Shown in pieces: positions 1 through 10,600 of a DNA stretch of 64,000 nt. Made by a program: the position numbers and the translations under genes. Numbering within the stretch: the first letter of the stretch is position 1; the number at the start of each line of letters is the position of its first letter. The notes under the pieces are model-generated. The model was not told where the DNA came from, ran no database searches, and saw only the letters and a list, made by a program, of their open reading frames with translations. This DNA comes from Symsagittifera roscoffensis (Eukaryota > Xenacoelomorpha > Acoela > Convolutidae). The DNA lies in contig NC_087062.1 in the NCBI RefSeq assembly GCF_963678635.1, positions 96,835,705 to 96,899,704 of the forward strand. The letters run 5' to 3'.

Positions 1-604
1 TGAAAAGATCCCGCAACAGCTGAAATTGTATTCATTGCAACGGCTATTCTTCTGATTGGGGCGTTATTAAAAAAACGTTTTCTTCTATAAAGCGGTTTTG
101 ACGAAATGGAATGATTTAGGTTCTTGCTATGGTTTCCATGTAATTTTATTGAACAGGTTTCCTTTCTAGATTCCATTGCAAGTTTTGATGATTAGGTTCA
201 GCTAGTAAAATTCTTCTAGTAAACAGCGAACAATCATCAATTTTCAGACTAATATTTGGATTATCACACAGCATGTAAAATTAGGTCTAGCACGAATTAG
301 TTTAATTCTAACTTTGGTTTTTTAACAAGTAGTAAGCAAGTCAATGGCTAGCCTGCCATAAGCTGAAAAGTTATCCTTGATCCTAAAGACTTTGTTCTTT
401 CAGTGAACGGATACATATCAAATGCTTCTGGTTATTCTTCAAAACTATGTCCGTGACAAGCAGGTATTCCTTTATTACTCACTACCGACGAGTTGAATTC
501 GTTTGATATTTGTGCTTTATGATGCTATAATTCATTGGTGTTGTAAACAATTGTATCAATAAAATAAACTGCACAGTTGGGGATTAGAGAATGTAGTAGA
601 TTGT
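1..604. other. Stretch without a recognisable gene
   Basis: AT-rich sequence downstream of the capsid-like fragment. The only coding hint is a short plus-strand frame at 4-87 that is strongly hydrophobic and ends in basic residues and a stop, like the C-terminal end of a membrane anchor. Its upstream part is outside the window. No repeat or RNA gene was seen. Confidence 0.3.
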
Positions 605-922
605 TTACTTAAGTTTGCGGTTCATCATCTTAATCTTCCTCCGATTTGTTTTTATGTTCAGCTTTTTCTTTTTTGAAAGCATCAAACAATCTATGAGTAA
701 TTGGAGTTTTAAACTGAGGTGTGTATCACACATATCCAAATACAGGTTATGATCTGTCTCAAAATCAAACTCAATACTGCTTTCACCTAGAGAAGTACTG
801 GGAAATAATTCTTGGGTGTAAGATGAAATAATTGCTTCCAAGAGAGGGACTTCATCAAAAATCTCCAAAGAAGAGTTTGTAAAAGCTCCGTACGGGAAAT
901 GACTACTTTGATTTATATTCAT
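605..922 (-). pseudogene. Polinton capsid-type protein, N-terminal fragment
   Basis: This 105-residue open frame starts at an ATG at 922. Residues about 45-72 (IEFDFETDHNLYLDM and the THLSLKL stretch after it) resemble the start of a conserved Polinton virion protein with a beta-rich, jelly-roll-like fold. The last 25 residues are lysine/arginine-rich low-complexity sequence, which suggests that the real frame is lost near residue 75. It lies directly downstream of the small basic protein gene, as expected for a capsid operon-like block. It is far shorter than a complete capsid protein, so I call it a pseudogene. Assignment to major capsid, minor capsid or another virion protein is not certain. 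Confidence 0.45.
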
Positions 923-929
923 TTTATTT

Positions 930-1281
930 TGTCAAAATGTCCTTGCGAGAGCGACTTTTTTTCAAACTACTTTTTGAGAAATGGCTCTTCTTGTTCTATG
1001 CTTAGATTTCTTTTTTCACCTCCCAACTGTTTTCGAACTGCTTTTGTTTCAACGTCTCTTGCAAATGATTTGGGTTTTTCGTCCACTGATAACTTCTCCA
1101 ATCTCTGGAGCAGCAGTTTCAAATAAATCTGCTCTGACTCTTTTTGCAGCTGGGACTATATACTTTTAATAAAGGGAGTTGCAGTTCTCGCAAGAGTTTG
1201 TGCAAGAGAAGCAAAAGATCTTCCACGTTGTCTTGCGTGTCCAAGAAAAATAGCAAAATTAGCTGAAAATTGAGCAACCAT
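930..1281 (-). pseudogene. Polinton small basic virion-type protein, frameshifted
   Basis: From an ATG at 1281-1279 the minus strand encodes about 40 residues beginning MVAQFSANFAIFLGHARQ, rich in Arg, Ala and Gly, up to a stop near 1156. The similarity then continues in another frame through AAPEIGEVISGRK and a basic tail. Such short, basic, alanine-rich proteins sit beside the capsid genes of Polintons and may bind DNA in the particle. One frameshift and further lesions show it is dead. The family resemblance is from memory of Polinton gene content and was not tested by a search. Confidence 0.5.
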
Positions 1282-1389
1282 TTCGTGTGAAATATAAATC
1301 AAAACTGATTATCTGATATCTTCTGAAACAAGAGAACAACTCGTGTAATTCCTACGGACACAAAAGGATTTTTTTCACCTGTAGTAGCC

Positions 1390-1755
1390 CTTAGTTCTAT
1401 TTTTATGATGTGGGAAAAGTTTTATCTACTGATGCACAAATTCCGTTATGTTCATATTTTTGTACGCCAATACATTTTCGAACTTTGCCATTCATGGCTA
1501 CAACTATCACAACAGTACTTGGATACAATCCAGGTTCAATATGCATCAGTTGATTTTTTCTTTTTTCCTTAAGACTTTCTCACCTTTCTACGAAAAAAAA
1601 ACTTTCGTTCAGTAACATTTTGGTACAATGAAGGGTACGACATTTCTGAAAAAGCAATTTCCCATTCTCCCGTATGATGTATTTGTTCCGGTAGAATGTT
1701 TGTAAAAGAACAAAGATTATGATTCGGAAAATATTTAAAAGAAGCATAAGAAACA
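1390..1755 (-). pseudogene. Polinton minor capsid (penton-like) protein, truncated
   Basis: Minus-strand frames with several shifts read EWEIAFSEMSYPSLYQNVTE near 1600-1690 and YPSTVVIVVAMNGKVRKCIG near 1440-1530. They resemble the single-jelly-roll minor capsid protein of Polintons. The 5' part is cut off exactly where the LTR begins at 1756. Downstream on the same strand lie the small basic and capsid-like genes. Frameshifts and truncation make it non-functional. The capsid identity is an inference from the motif pattern and gene order. Confidence 0.45.
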
Positions 1756-2418
1756 TGTAACAGTCGCCTACTGGAGTCACATATGGGGTTAAAGAAAAAT
1801 AGGCCCTATAAGCATTGGCGCAAGAATCAGGGACACTATCTCTTCGGTTTTTCTACCTCAAGCGGTCGGAGCCAATTCGGTTCACTTGCGACATGAGACT
1901 AAAACTCCTTGTTACAGCTAAAAGGCTACTACCAAAGTAACCCCCCCCCACAAACTAGAAAGTAAAAAATTCCCCATAATCAGGTCTCAAATTACCTAAG
2001 ACACGCGAACGCCCTTAAAAACAGGATCGGAAGATTCCGTGTAATTACTTTTTATCGGACAGTGGAGCTTTGAGCCATTTCAGATGGATCAACCTAATAC
2101 TTACCTCAACATAACAATAAAAAACACACTCAAGAAATTTAAATTGGGTACTCACATACCAGCAAACTCTACCAACAAGCTCTACTCTCGTACAATCTTA
2201 AATGAGAAAATTGCGAAGAGCAATTTCCCGCTGTTTTTCGACTACTTTCCCGCGATTAAAGTTCAGTTCTTCTCAATTCTTTCTGATCTTTTTAATTATC
2301 GCGAGAAACTTGAGCATGACATGCTGAATTCGAATTTTTGAAAAAACTCATTTCGCCCCAAAATTATGTTTTTTGCCTTTTTTCAATTTCAAACTTCAAA
2401 TTATAACCGACTGGCACA
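1756..2418 (-). repeat. LTR (3' LTR of gypsy-A)
   Basis: This 663-bp block is repeated in the same orientation at 19327-20213 and, in part, at 40649-40950. Read on the minus strand it starts TGTGCCAGTCG and ends CGACTGTTACA, the canonical TGT...ACA termini, with an 11-bp imperfect terminal inverted repeat (9 of 11 match). Most of the length aligns by eye to the right-hand copy, including the part around 1800-1950 and the part around 2180-2418. It lacks a segment of about 215 bp present in the right copy and has a C run near 1940. Confidence 0.75.
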
Positions 2419-2834
2419 TACTCCCCGGACTCAGGATCGATGTTCTCATCGCGTGTCGCCGTCTGACAGTGAGCCCCCTCCATGCTTGAGTGCGTCTCAG
2501 GAAACAGTGCCAGTGGTCATTTACAGAAATTCGCAGCAGATTTAACTTTATCTACACCCCAAAATTCACAGCCATCGAAAATTGTCACACTATCACTAAA
2601 CAGCAATCAAAATCTGCATCTGAGTTCCAGCTTTATAAGTTAATCATTAAAACTTCTTTTCTCGAAACATTTTATGCAACATTTTGATTTTTTTAAAAGA
2701 TATAGTTTTACTAATAACATTTTTTTGGTTTGTTAAAATTTTCTTTTCGTGACCTCACATTTCATCCGAGTTCACACTCAAGTCCCTTTTTCCTTACCTC
2801 TCAAGAGACAAGAATCCGATACTTAGCATCTTGC
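2419..2834 (-). other. Interior sequence next to the 3' LTR, with PPT candidate
   Basis: On the minus strand the bases just upstream of the LTR read CCGGGGAGTA followed by TGTGCC, a short purine-rich run at the place of a polypurine tract, which primes plus-strand DNA synthesis. It is short and mutated, so support is moderate. The rest of the stretch (2490-2830) is AT-rich and I see no supportable coding frame in it. Confidence 0.45.
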
Positions 2835-5202
2835 TCACTTGGTGCTCCTCACCCTTGAGGTGCTGGGCCCTGAAGCACTCGACATTGTAATCTGTCTTGA
2901 CAGCTCTTCCTCATCGTCGGAATTGGTCACGATCTGCTCCCAAGCCTTTAGCTGTTTGTATGATCGAATCGAATCCACACCCTCTGCTCCTGTAATCTCT
3001 TCACCTGATTTGGCAAACCCTTCACCTTGGACTCTCTGTTCAAGCAAAATGAGTTATGCAAGCTCAGGCTTCCACTCTTTGCCAAGTCTTCCCCCAAAAT
3101 TGACTCTGTCACCCTGGTTTTATCTCTAGACACTCTACCAACTCTATTCCAACCTCTAGTGATTGCATTAAAATGGGTCAGCAAGCGTATCTTGAAGGTC
3201 TCCGGCCCTATCTCAGCCAGGAACTGTCAATATTCTTTTTGATGTTTCTTCATGTCATCCTTCGTCACTGCGTATAGCCAAGACGTCAACATCTCTCGAA
3301 ACCATAGTAAGAATCCTATGCGGCTCCACACGTTCCTCACCTCCATTTGTATAGAGAATACTTTGCACGCAGTCACAAACTACAGTCTCCTGCTATAGTC
3401 GATAGCATGTATCGATACCGCCGTCGGCGCCCTCGACTCCTGATACTTCGTCACATTCTCTTCAATCTACCGCAACGCCAGCTTTGAGCTCAATACTAGC
3501 AGGGTGATCTTCTGTTGATGATCGGGTAACCCGATTGACCGAATCTCTTCCACGTCCCATATCAAGCAGAGGTTCGAGTGCTCCGGATACCACACCGTCT
3601 GTGCCAAACAGTGGCACGGACATTCCGCATGTGTGAGGTTGATACTCCGGAGGTTGCGCTCTCCCGAAGCTTCCTACAGAGGTTCAAGCTCCATCATCTT
3701 CTTATGTGTTACATCATTCTCTTCCGTGGCTGGGGCACTATTCAGTTTTCCCGATCGCGTTTTGTCTTTCGAAATCAATCGCGTTTTCATCTTCCAAGCC
3801 CAAGAGCTCCTCCCCCGCAGATCTTACTCAATTGTTCTCTATGGTCCCCTGATACAGCTCCCAGGATCTTTCTCAACAGTCTGTGCGAGTGATGCGACAT
3901 TCGAGCCAGGCGTACGCACTTGGGTATTGAGAAGACTTTGTCGATCAGTATCCTCTGACTGGACACCTCCACCATCGCCGTGTTTAATGGATAGTGGCTT
4001 CAACACAGGTTGGCCACCACCGATCTCACCAACGACTTCGCGTTCACTGCCAAACTATAGGCTCCGCTCACGGGAAACCCCATTTCCGCCTCCAGACCAA
4101 TCTCCCAACCTCTGATGTGTTTTTGGGTTATTTGCAACACCCCAGACCACGACTTCACACTCAACGCTGTCACCAAGGCATGCTCGGACTCTAGCATCTT
4201 TAGCGATTGTAAGGTACACATCCTCGAGAAGAAAAACAACGCGGCTGCTATGTTCACAGTAGTAGTCGTATAACACTCGGCCACTATCTGTACCTCGCTT
4301 TTCTCCTTCTCCTTGATGTCACCAAATCAGGTGGCTTAGTCTTTCTGCTGAAAGGAATGTATCCTGACACAGTATCGCCCATCGCAAGAATGCTCACCAC
4401 CTCCACATGCCAGGTCTAGACAACTACCGGGTTCCATCTTCTCTGCTGATTTGTCTGGCTCGCTCGTTGTTTCTTCCGACTCTTTACAATAGGGTAGGAT
4501 CAACTTGTGTATCACATTCAGATTCCACAGGTCCTCATCCTTCATTGGTGACAGTCTCACTCGCTCCGTGAGTTCTTCAATTAAATTGGCGTGGGGATCG
4601 GGACAGCAGGAGGGCCTCAGCAACTTCCAAACTGTCCCCAAATCAACATGCCGTTTCCATTTCCCATCTTCAATTCTACCCTCGTGTTCGAGCGCGGCAC
4701 GCTGATCACTTTCAGGTATCTTCTCAAGTGTCAGGCCTAGGCTCGGCCTTTCCCTTCCTACTGGGTCAATAACATTTATATACTCTGTCCATAATATGCT
4801 ATGCCATACCCATAATATGCTATGTCAACAGTTATGCCACTTAAAATTTCAAGTACGCGTTCTCGGCGTCCGAATCCAAGAAAGGGTTGTTTGCTATACC
4901 CATTACTCCAGACACATACTGATACTCTACCCGCTTTGTGGGTTTCGAGTAGTCTTCAGCTCGGGCCAAGATACGATGCACATCATGCCTCACCTCAAAC
5001 TTCTTGTTGCAGAATCTCCGTATTTCATCAAGCTTCACGTGGTTCTCTAGAGACTACCTCAGGCTATTTTCTTTTCCGATTCCAGTACTCGGGTAGACCT
5101 TCAGGATGACCGTAGAGATTCCCCTCTCCTTATTCTTGCTTCCCGTCGCCCTTTGATGACACTTTTGACAACCACTGTCGGTTATCACAAACATGATCCA
5201 TC
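2835..5202 (-). pseudogene. Broken ORF downstream of the SGNH gene in gypsy-A, unknown function
   Basis: Coding character is visible as adjoining minus-strand frames at 4841-5038, 4336-4641, 4000-4284, 3787-3975 and 2835-3184. Some overlap in shifted frames, as expected for one long gene with several indels. Cysteine-containing stretches occur (for example CLDLACGGGEHSC near 4390-4440, and CEH near 4260). I recognise no domain. Its place as the last ORF before the 3' LTR is where envelope genes lie in some invertebrate gypsy elements, but no signal peptide, fusion peptide or clear transmembrane anchor was found. An envelope is therefore only a possibility. Confidence 0.4.
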
Positions 5203-6600
5203 TTAAGAAGCCGACGTGCCTCCGAATACCGAACTCGCCACGATGATCACACTCGCTGCTCCTGGATGCGATCGATCATACACTGCTAAAGTTTTGGCCA
5301 ACTGCGAGCCTTCATAGGGCTTACCATGTCTTGCATCTTTGCACAGCTTTTGACCTCCATATGCAGAATCTAGGAGTACCATGTCTTTCGGCTCAAGCTG
5401 CTTCTCTGCCACTCTCAGCGGTGCGGGAATCGCTACCCTGATTCTGGCTGTACTCGCTCGATGCTTGGGAGATTCCCCTATTGTATGAGGGGCCTGTAGT
5501 TGACTGGGCCCATTATCGACTTCTTTGAAATCCAAGTTAAGTGTGCTGTCCCCAATGTCTTGGTTCTTGAGAAATGTGCCTCGCGGGCCTTTAACCAGTC
5601 CACGCAGTGGTGTCCACTCAAGTCTTTGTGTGACAAGTTCTTGAGCCCCAGGACTTCCGCCAACTTCTGCCTACACTCCAAATCCTCCAAGTGCAACTCT
5701 TTCACCCTCTCTAGATATCGTGCCTTGCTCGTCTCTGCCGGTCTCTCCGCCTTCTTACTGTCCACCACCACTGAAGAGACTACCGAGCTTTGGGGCGTGG
5801 ATGTCTCCGCCTCTTCTGCTTTCATTGGTGTAGCTCCCAGTTGTCTGGTCCTGCTGCTCCTTGAGCTATCTCTCGAGTCAACTCTCGCTCCCAGACGGCC
5901 AGATAAGGGCCTAGTTGCGAAGAAGGGAGGTATTGGGGGTGTAACAAAGGTGAACTGGGCTGTCTCCAGCATGTCTGTTTCTAGAATGTTTATGTGCCTC
6001 TGGAAGACACCATTCAGCCACTTCACGCCCCAGGGCTTATCAAAGTGGATGCCATCCGAAGACGCATCATCCGGAAGGGAGCATTCCATCATATCGGCCA
6101 CGTCCAACAATCTTACGGGGAGCACGCTCCTTTGCTGGATCTGTCTGATTATTTCGTTGGTATTGCGCACTTTAGCATTCTTCTCCCTCGCGTGTTGGTT
6201 GGTCTTCATTTTGTATGTGACAGTGCAAATAGTGAGTATCGGGGGATCTGAATAAGTCCTCAGCTCCTCAAGAATACAACTCATCTTTTCGTGCAGCCTC
6301 ATTACCTTTCTCAACTCCCCCCTGGACACGTCATTGGTTCCCATCATCAAAGTAACCGTGTACACCTTCACCATGACCAACATCTCCAGTGACGCCAACA
6401 GCTGCGACGTTGCAGCTCCAGAAAAACTCAAGACTCCAACTTGTCATTGAGATTGGACCCGCGTCAGCACTCGTATCAGACTGTCCCCTATGATCAAGTG
6501 GACCGCACCCTCTGGTATTCTTGGCTGTGCGAAGTATTCAGCCCAAGAAGCGTCATGAAAGCAATCCCTCCTTCCCCGTTAAGCCGTTGTCCAGTCTATG
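5203..6600 (-). pseudogene. SGNH/GDSL-type hydrolase ORF of gypsy-A
   Basis: The minus strand shows all the landmark blocks of the SGNH hydrolase fold: block I IIGDSLIRVL (GDS at about 6480-6488), a glycine in FSGAAT (block II), block III MMGTNDVSRGE (GTND), and block V SSDGIHFD with the catalytic Asp-His pair. Spacing fits the family of esterases and lipases. The 318-codon open stretch 5478-6431 starts after block I. Block I is in the same frame but separated by one TGA, and a TAA lies farther upstream near 6580. Downstream there is a frameshift near 5500, and coding continues to 5203. The C-terminal half is charged and Ser/Arg-rich. The substrate is unknown. A second gypsy element in this window carries a homologous domain at the same relative place (61900-62450), which argues that it belongs to the family. 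Confidence 0.75.
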
Positions 6601-6649
6601 CGGTTGTGCCTGTGATAGGCGCCATCTGTGTTTTTCTTATAACTCGCGA

Positions 6650-7531
6650 TTAATGCATTCCTGACTGGATGGTCTCTCCAGGTGGGAGGTCGCTTTCTCG
6701 TGCTGAATTGTCGCGATCCCTCGACTGCAACCTATCGTGTAGCTCCTTGAGACGCGATGAACCCGTTCCGGTTCGGCTACTACTGGGAGTTGAACTGTGA
6801 GTGTATGCCGGCAGGGCGATTTCCATCAACGGCCGTATCGGTTGTGTATCTAGACCGCGCACGGAGGGCACCTGCTCAGGCCGTGTCCATGCTTCTAGCC
6901 CCTCATTCATGTGCTCTTGGCCTACTCGGTCTAAATTAAATCGGTCACTCGACCAGGGAACCTCATCCACCTCCATCCGCGACTCTTGGTCTTGATCCCG
7001 TGGCAGCTGGTTCCGTCGTCCTCGTGTTCCTTTCCATCTGCTTCGCAAACTCTTGCTGCCTCCTCTGTATCTTTTCAATCTCTGATTTTATCTGCTCGCA
7101 GTCCGCCTCGTTCTCTTGAACCCTCTGTGCCTGCTGGTAATCTGCCCTAATCATACTCAGGTCGCGCCTTGCCTGATCCCTCTCGAGAATCGCTTGATCT
7201 CAAGTTTCCCGCCATCCCTATCAATGTTTGATTTGACTCGCTCCCTCTGAGCCCTATCCGGTTCCTTCTTCAAGTTACTGAGGTCCGGATATGCCTCCTC
7301 TGTTTGCTGAGACCGTATCATGGACAATGACCGGCTCGTAGATTTGGCTGCGAATCCCGCTGACGGTCTGGTTGGGAGGGGGAATTCTCCCACATCAATT
7401 TTTGTGTTGTTACTCAAGCCGGGATTTCTTGCCAAGTCGAATCCCCTCACGCCTCCATCCACATTCCAGGATAGCCATCTGGTTTGTTCTTGATTGGATA
7501 CCCCCTCCAATGTGTAGCCAACCATCAACAC
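6650..7531 (-). pseudogene. Coiled-coil/charged ORF upstream of the SGNH domain in gypsy-A
   Basis: Two overlapping minus-strand frames (7154-6963 and 7078-6650) join into a Gln/Glu/Arg-rich heptad-like segment followed by a Pro/Ser/Arg-rich linker. Frame 7531-7157 upstream contains GEFPLPTRPSAG, which matches GEFPLPARPKPG read near 55815-55850 in the second gypsy element, so this is the same long ORF that ends in the SGNH domain. The coiled coil suggests oligomerisation. It is broken by at least two frameshifts and its function is unknown. Confidence 0.5.
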
Positions 7532-8179
7532 GGCTTCTGTCGCTGATTCTTTACATTCACCTTACGGCATTAACTGTAGGATATTGTTCAACATCACCGC
7601 CAATCTCTCATCGACTTGGTTATAGACGAGGGTATGCCTTTTGAGCGCTGCTGGCATAGATTTCCAGAAATTATCCGCCATCGTCACTCTATTTTCAGGC
7701 GATCTCACGTATCAACCAATTCAAAAAATACCTTTCTCAAACTAACTCGAGAAGTACCTTACCAGTTAGACTCAAGAAACACCTTTCCCAAACCAGCTCG
7801 AAAAGTACCTTACCAGTTAGACTCAAGAAACGCCTTTCCCCAATCGATACTTGAGAAATATTTCCCCCTGGTATTGCTAATGGAGAACCCATTTTTTAGA
7901 CCAAGATGTTCTGTGCCTAATCTAATCATCCCCCATTAGTTTGTTGTAATACTCTATACCAACAATTCTTTGCTGAAATAAATCAATTAGTGATTTTAAA
8001 AGCATGCAGACGAATTTCTTGTTTTAGCACCATCAACTCTCTAAGATTTAATTGTCATGCCAATTACATTAAAATTCATCTTCCTGCCTAGTGACCCCTT
8101 TTACCTAACTCGTGCCCACTTTAACTTAACTCGAGAATCATTTGTCTCCTAACTCAAGACTTCCATGTCCGCCCAAAGC
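7532..8179. other. Non-coding stretch inside gypsy-A
   Basis: No convincing gene was seen. It contains the 51-bp tandem repeat listed separately, and AT-rich sequence with several CTCGAGAA-type words near 7740-7800 and 8125-8150. Confidence 0.4.
7746..7847. repeat. 51-bp direct repeat, two full copies plus partial flanks
   Basis: The segment CTCGAGAAGTACCTTACCAG through to CCCAAACCAG (7746-7796) is repeated at 7797-7847 with few changes. Degenerate partial copies lie on both sides (about 7720-7745 and 7848-7865). It is a local slippage-type tandem repeat in the non-coding gap between the conserved domain and the coiled-coil ORF. Confidence 0.8.
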
Positions 8180-8563
8180 TCAGGCGATAATCAAGTAGTA
8201 TTTCTTGTGTAGGTGCACCGTTATCTCCGTTTCTACAAAGACCACGTGTAGGATGGCGTACAATTTCCTAGGGTTCAACTTGCCCCTGTTTGGGTCGTAG
8301 ACCGGCATCGAGACCTCCAGTATCCCTCTTTCGATAATGAAGTCCCTCAGCCTCGTTAGTGCCAACATCACGTGTTCGGGGTCTATCGTGTTCCTTTCAT
8401 TGACCCTTGTTACCAAAAAGCACAGGTACTGTGAAACTGAAAGAGGAAGCGCAGCCATTCCTTCCAACCCTGGTTTCTGCCTAAATAGAAACTCATCATT
8501 CTGATTTTCCACTAGTCTGCCTCTAGTCTCAGTGAAGCTCTTGTCTGCCGTTATGCAGAGCAC
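8180..8563 (-). pseudogene. Conserved unknown domain downstream of integrase (gypsy-A copy)
   Basis: This 127-residue frame contains LCFLVTRVNERN, DPEHVMLALTRLRDFI and, near the C-terminus, LYAILHVVF and VHLHKKYYLI. The same order of motifs is found in the second gypsy element (FSVTRL, NPETLVLSLTRLRGFL, LYALVHVIF, around 54857-55070, and again 61340-61550), so the domain is a family trait and not a chance frame. I do not recognise it from any named domain. It lies between the integrase C-terminus and the coiled-coil/SGNH ORF. Position could suggest a capsid-independent accessory protein, but that is a guess. Confidence 0.6.
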
Positions 8564-9456
8564 ACTCTCTTATCTGACAAAATGAAGTCGCTGTCCGTGA
8601 TTAGGATGTTCTCTGAATATTCATTGGGTATTTAAAATTTTGCCTTAAAATTTCTCCCAATGGTAGTCCCAGCTTCCTCCTGATCCAATTCCATCCCGTT
8701 GGTCTGTCTCACTTCCCTGAGCTTCTTTATCATCAAATTTTCATGTATCATCATCAAATTATTGTCAAATTTACTTTATCATCTTCTTTCTCATCAAATT
8801 TTTGGTGTTGGGTAAGTCCTATCCCACTCCCCGAACAAATGTTTTTATCGACGTCCCCGTCGATGATGCTGAGTCTGAATTATCCGGTGGTATCTCAATT
8901 GGCCGATCGGTAGCTGTCCAACCGAAAAGCGGATTGTTCGTCTTAACTTGTTTTTCTGCTGACACGTCGACATGTTGGATACTTTGCGCATCATCTCCCT
9001 TGTTCTTGAGGTCACGCTTCCACTCCAGTAACTTCAAGTTTGAGTTTTCCCTCCTTTCTATCTCGCTCTGCTCCAGGTCTACTTCTCTTTCTGATATCGA
9101 AAAATCCTCCTGCTAGGAGTGTTCGCTGTCGTTGATGATTTGCCGTTCTTCATCGGCTACCAGCTCGCCCACATTCACTAACTCCTCGTCTATCTCCTCG
9201 GGTTGTATCTTGTCAATCAAAAATTCATCACTATACCTCTGTATCTCTTGCTTGTCCGCTTGCGATTGCCATTTCTTGTCCCTGCTGTCTTCGGCAAGTC
9301 TGGTTTCGTCCACTTTGACACCTCGTCTTGCTCTGGATCATTCAAATCATCCTCCGCAAGAGATCCCGCATCTGAATATGCATCTATTTTCTCATTACCA
9401 TCCATGGTCAAGTCCTCGTTGCCGTCATTCTTCTCTCTGGTTCCTTTTTCGTTCAT
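8564..9456 (-). pseudogene. Acidic linker region between integrase and the conserved domain, gypsy-A
   Basis: Three minus-strand frames (9456-9217, 9313-9113, 9037-8819) are very rich in Asp, Glu, Lys and Ser and poor in hydrophobics, so the region was probably disordered. The last frame ends KTFVRGVG. The second gypsy element has DIFVRGVGVRL in the corresponding place, near 60920-60945. Frame changes show decay. No domain is recognised. Confidence 0.5.
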
Positions 9457-9470
9457 TTCACATGCTGGCT

Positions 9471-9700
9471 TTACCAGTAGGTACTCGATTCGTTCCAGTC
9501 TTCCGGAGATGGGACATGAGGTTTTAGATTTTCATAATGCGCTGCACGCCCTGTACTCAAGCGGTAGAATCGTCCCTGGTGGCTTACCTCCGTTATCATG
9601 AACGGTCCTCGCCATTTCTCTACTATTATTTTCATGCCCTTTGGAGGTATCATGTCCTGGGACACACAGACATATTGTCCCACTGCATACGGTTTCGCCT
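9471..9700 (-). pseudogene. Integrase C-terminal (SH3/chromo-like) domain, gypsy-A
   Basis: Seventy residues in one frame. MGQYVCVSQDMIPPKGMK and KWRGPFMITEVSHQGRFYRL form the small beta-barrel typical of the C-terminus of Ty3/gypsy integrases, which binds DNA or chromatin. The homologous region of the second element reads WRGPLKITEVHQEGRFNRL (about 53370-53430). The upstream part of the gene continues from 9832 with a frameshift between. Confidence 0.75.
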
Positions 9701-9831
9701 GAAGTATTTTTTCACGTTACTTCTTCCACTCTCTCATTTGTGCTTGCGTCGTGTTCCTCCCGCAGAGCTCGTTCAGTTCCTGTTGTCTCTTGACAGCTTC
9801 TTTCACATACACCTGAGTCGACATCTTTTTC

Positions 9832-10600
9832 CTATTTGTATTCTGGATAGAAGAATGTTAGAAGCATCGCTCTATCCCTGGCAGTTATCATCATCAAATG
9901 GATGATTCCTGTTATTGAGTGTTGCGTGCTGTTGTACGCCCCTACCACTTGCCAGTCTGTCATGTATCTCGAACAAAACACCTCGAGCATGTTCACCAGC
10001 GTCCTGTTCTGTCTCTCCACTAATCCGTTAGTCTAAGCTGTTGAATGTGCTTGAGCAATGTGCGATCTCCTCATCAACTCTTTCGTCAGGTCCTCCACGA
10101 AGGCTTTACTGTTATGAGATTGGAATGTCATCGGACAACCATATCGCGATATCCAATGCGTTATCAAATGGTCACAAGTCTCCCTCGCTGAGGCTGTTTG
10201 ACATGGCACTGCCTCTGCCAACTTCGTAATTGGTCTATAATGACCAGTATTTGACTATATCCCAAGTCACTCATGCAGATCTTCTGACGAACTATCTGCA
10301 CAAAATTCGTTAAATTCCGAGCTCTTTACGGACTTGAAAGGGAACTTCATTTTTCTAGGATCTTTCACTTGTAAACACGACAGGTATGCATTAACACATC
10401 TCTCGCAAGCCTTTCTTAACCCTGACCAATCAAACCTGTGTAGTAATCTTTATTGTACGTTGTCTATCCCCAAATATCCCATCTGGTCGTGCGATCTGAA
10501 TAACACTTCTGTCTGGTATAACTGTAGTAGCACGACAAGATTATGCTTGTGTTAAATCTTCTCCTCATATTTTCTTCTACATGCTACCACACCATCAACT
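9832..10600 (-). pseudogene. Integrase zinc-binding and catalytic core, gypsy-A
   Basis: From right to left: a zinc-binding region with CERCVNAYLSCLQVKD (about 10360-10410), LVIID with the first catalytic Asp (about 10240), then SRYGCPMTFQSHNSKAFVED where the second catalytic Asp position of the usual SDNG word reads HN, and MERQNRTL with the catalytic Glu (about 10000-10020). The order matches retroviral-type DDE integrases, which insert cDNA into the genome. The D-to-H change and several frameshifts abolish function. Confidence 0.75.

Larger units (their letters stand above)
1..1755 (-). mobile_element. Polinton/Maverick capsid-module remnant
   Basis: Three consecutive minus-strand gene remnants (minor-capsid-like, small basic, capsid-like) match by eye the virion-protein block of Polinton/Maverick elements. 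The block ends abruptly at 1755, where an LTR begins, inside the minor-capsid-like gene. The Polinton integrase gene resumes at 20.2 kb on the far side of the LTR element. This suggests that one Polinton was split by a retrotransposon, although no target-site duplication is visible to prove it. The left end lies outside the window. Confidence 0.6.

Noticed and set aside
5500-6255. 251-codon plus-strand ORF
   Set aside because: Shadow of the SGNH gene on the minus strand. The minus frame has the catalytic motifs in order and the plus frame has none.
9132-9601. 130-codon plus ORFs rich in Ser and Leu
   Set aside because: Antisense to the acidic linker after integrase. No motif.
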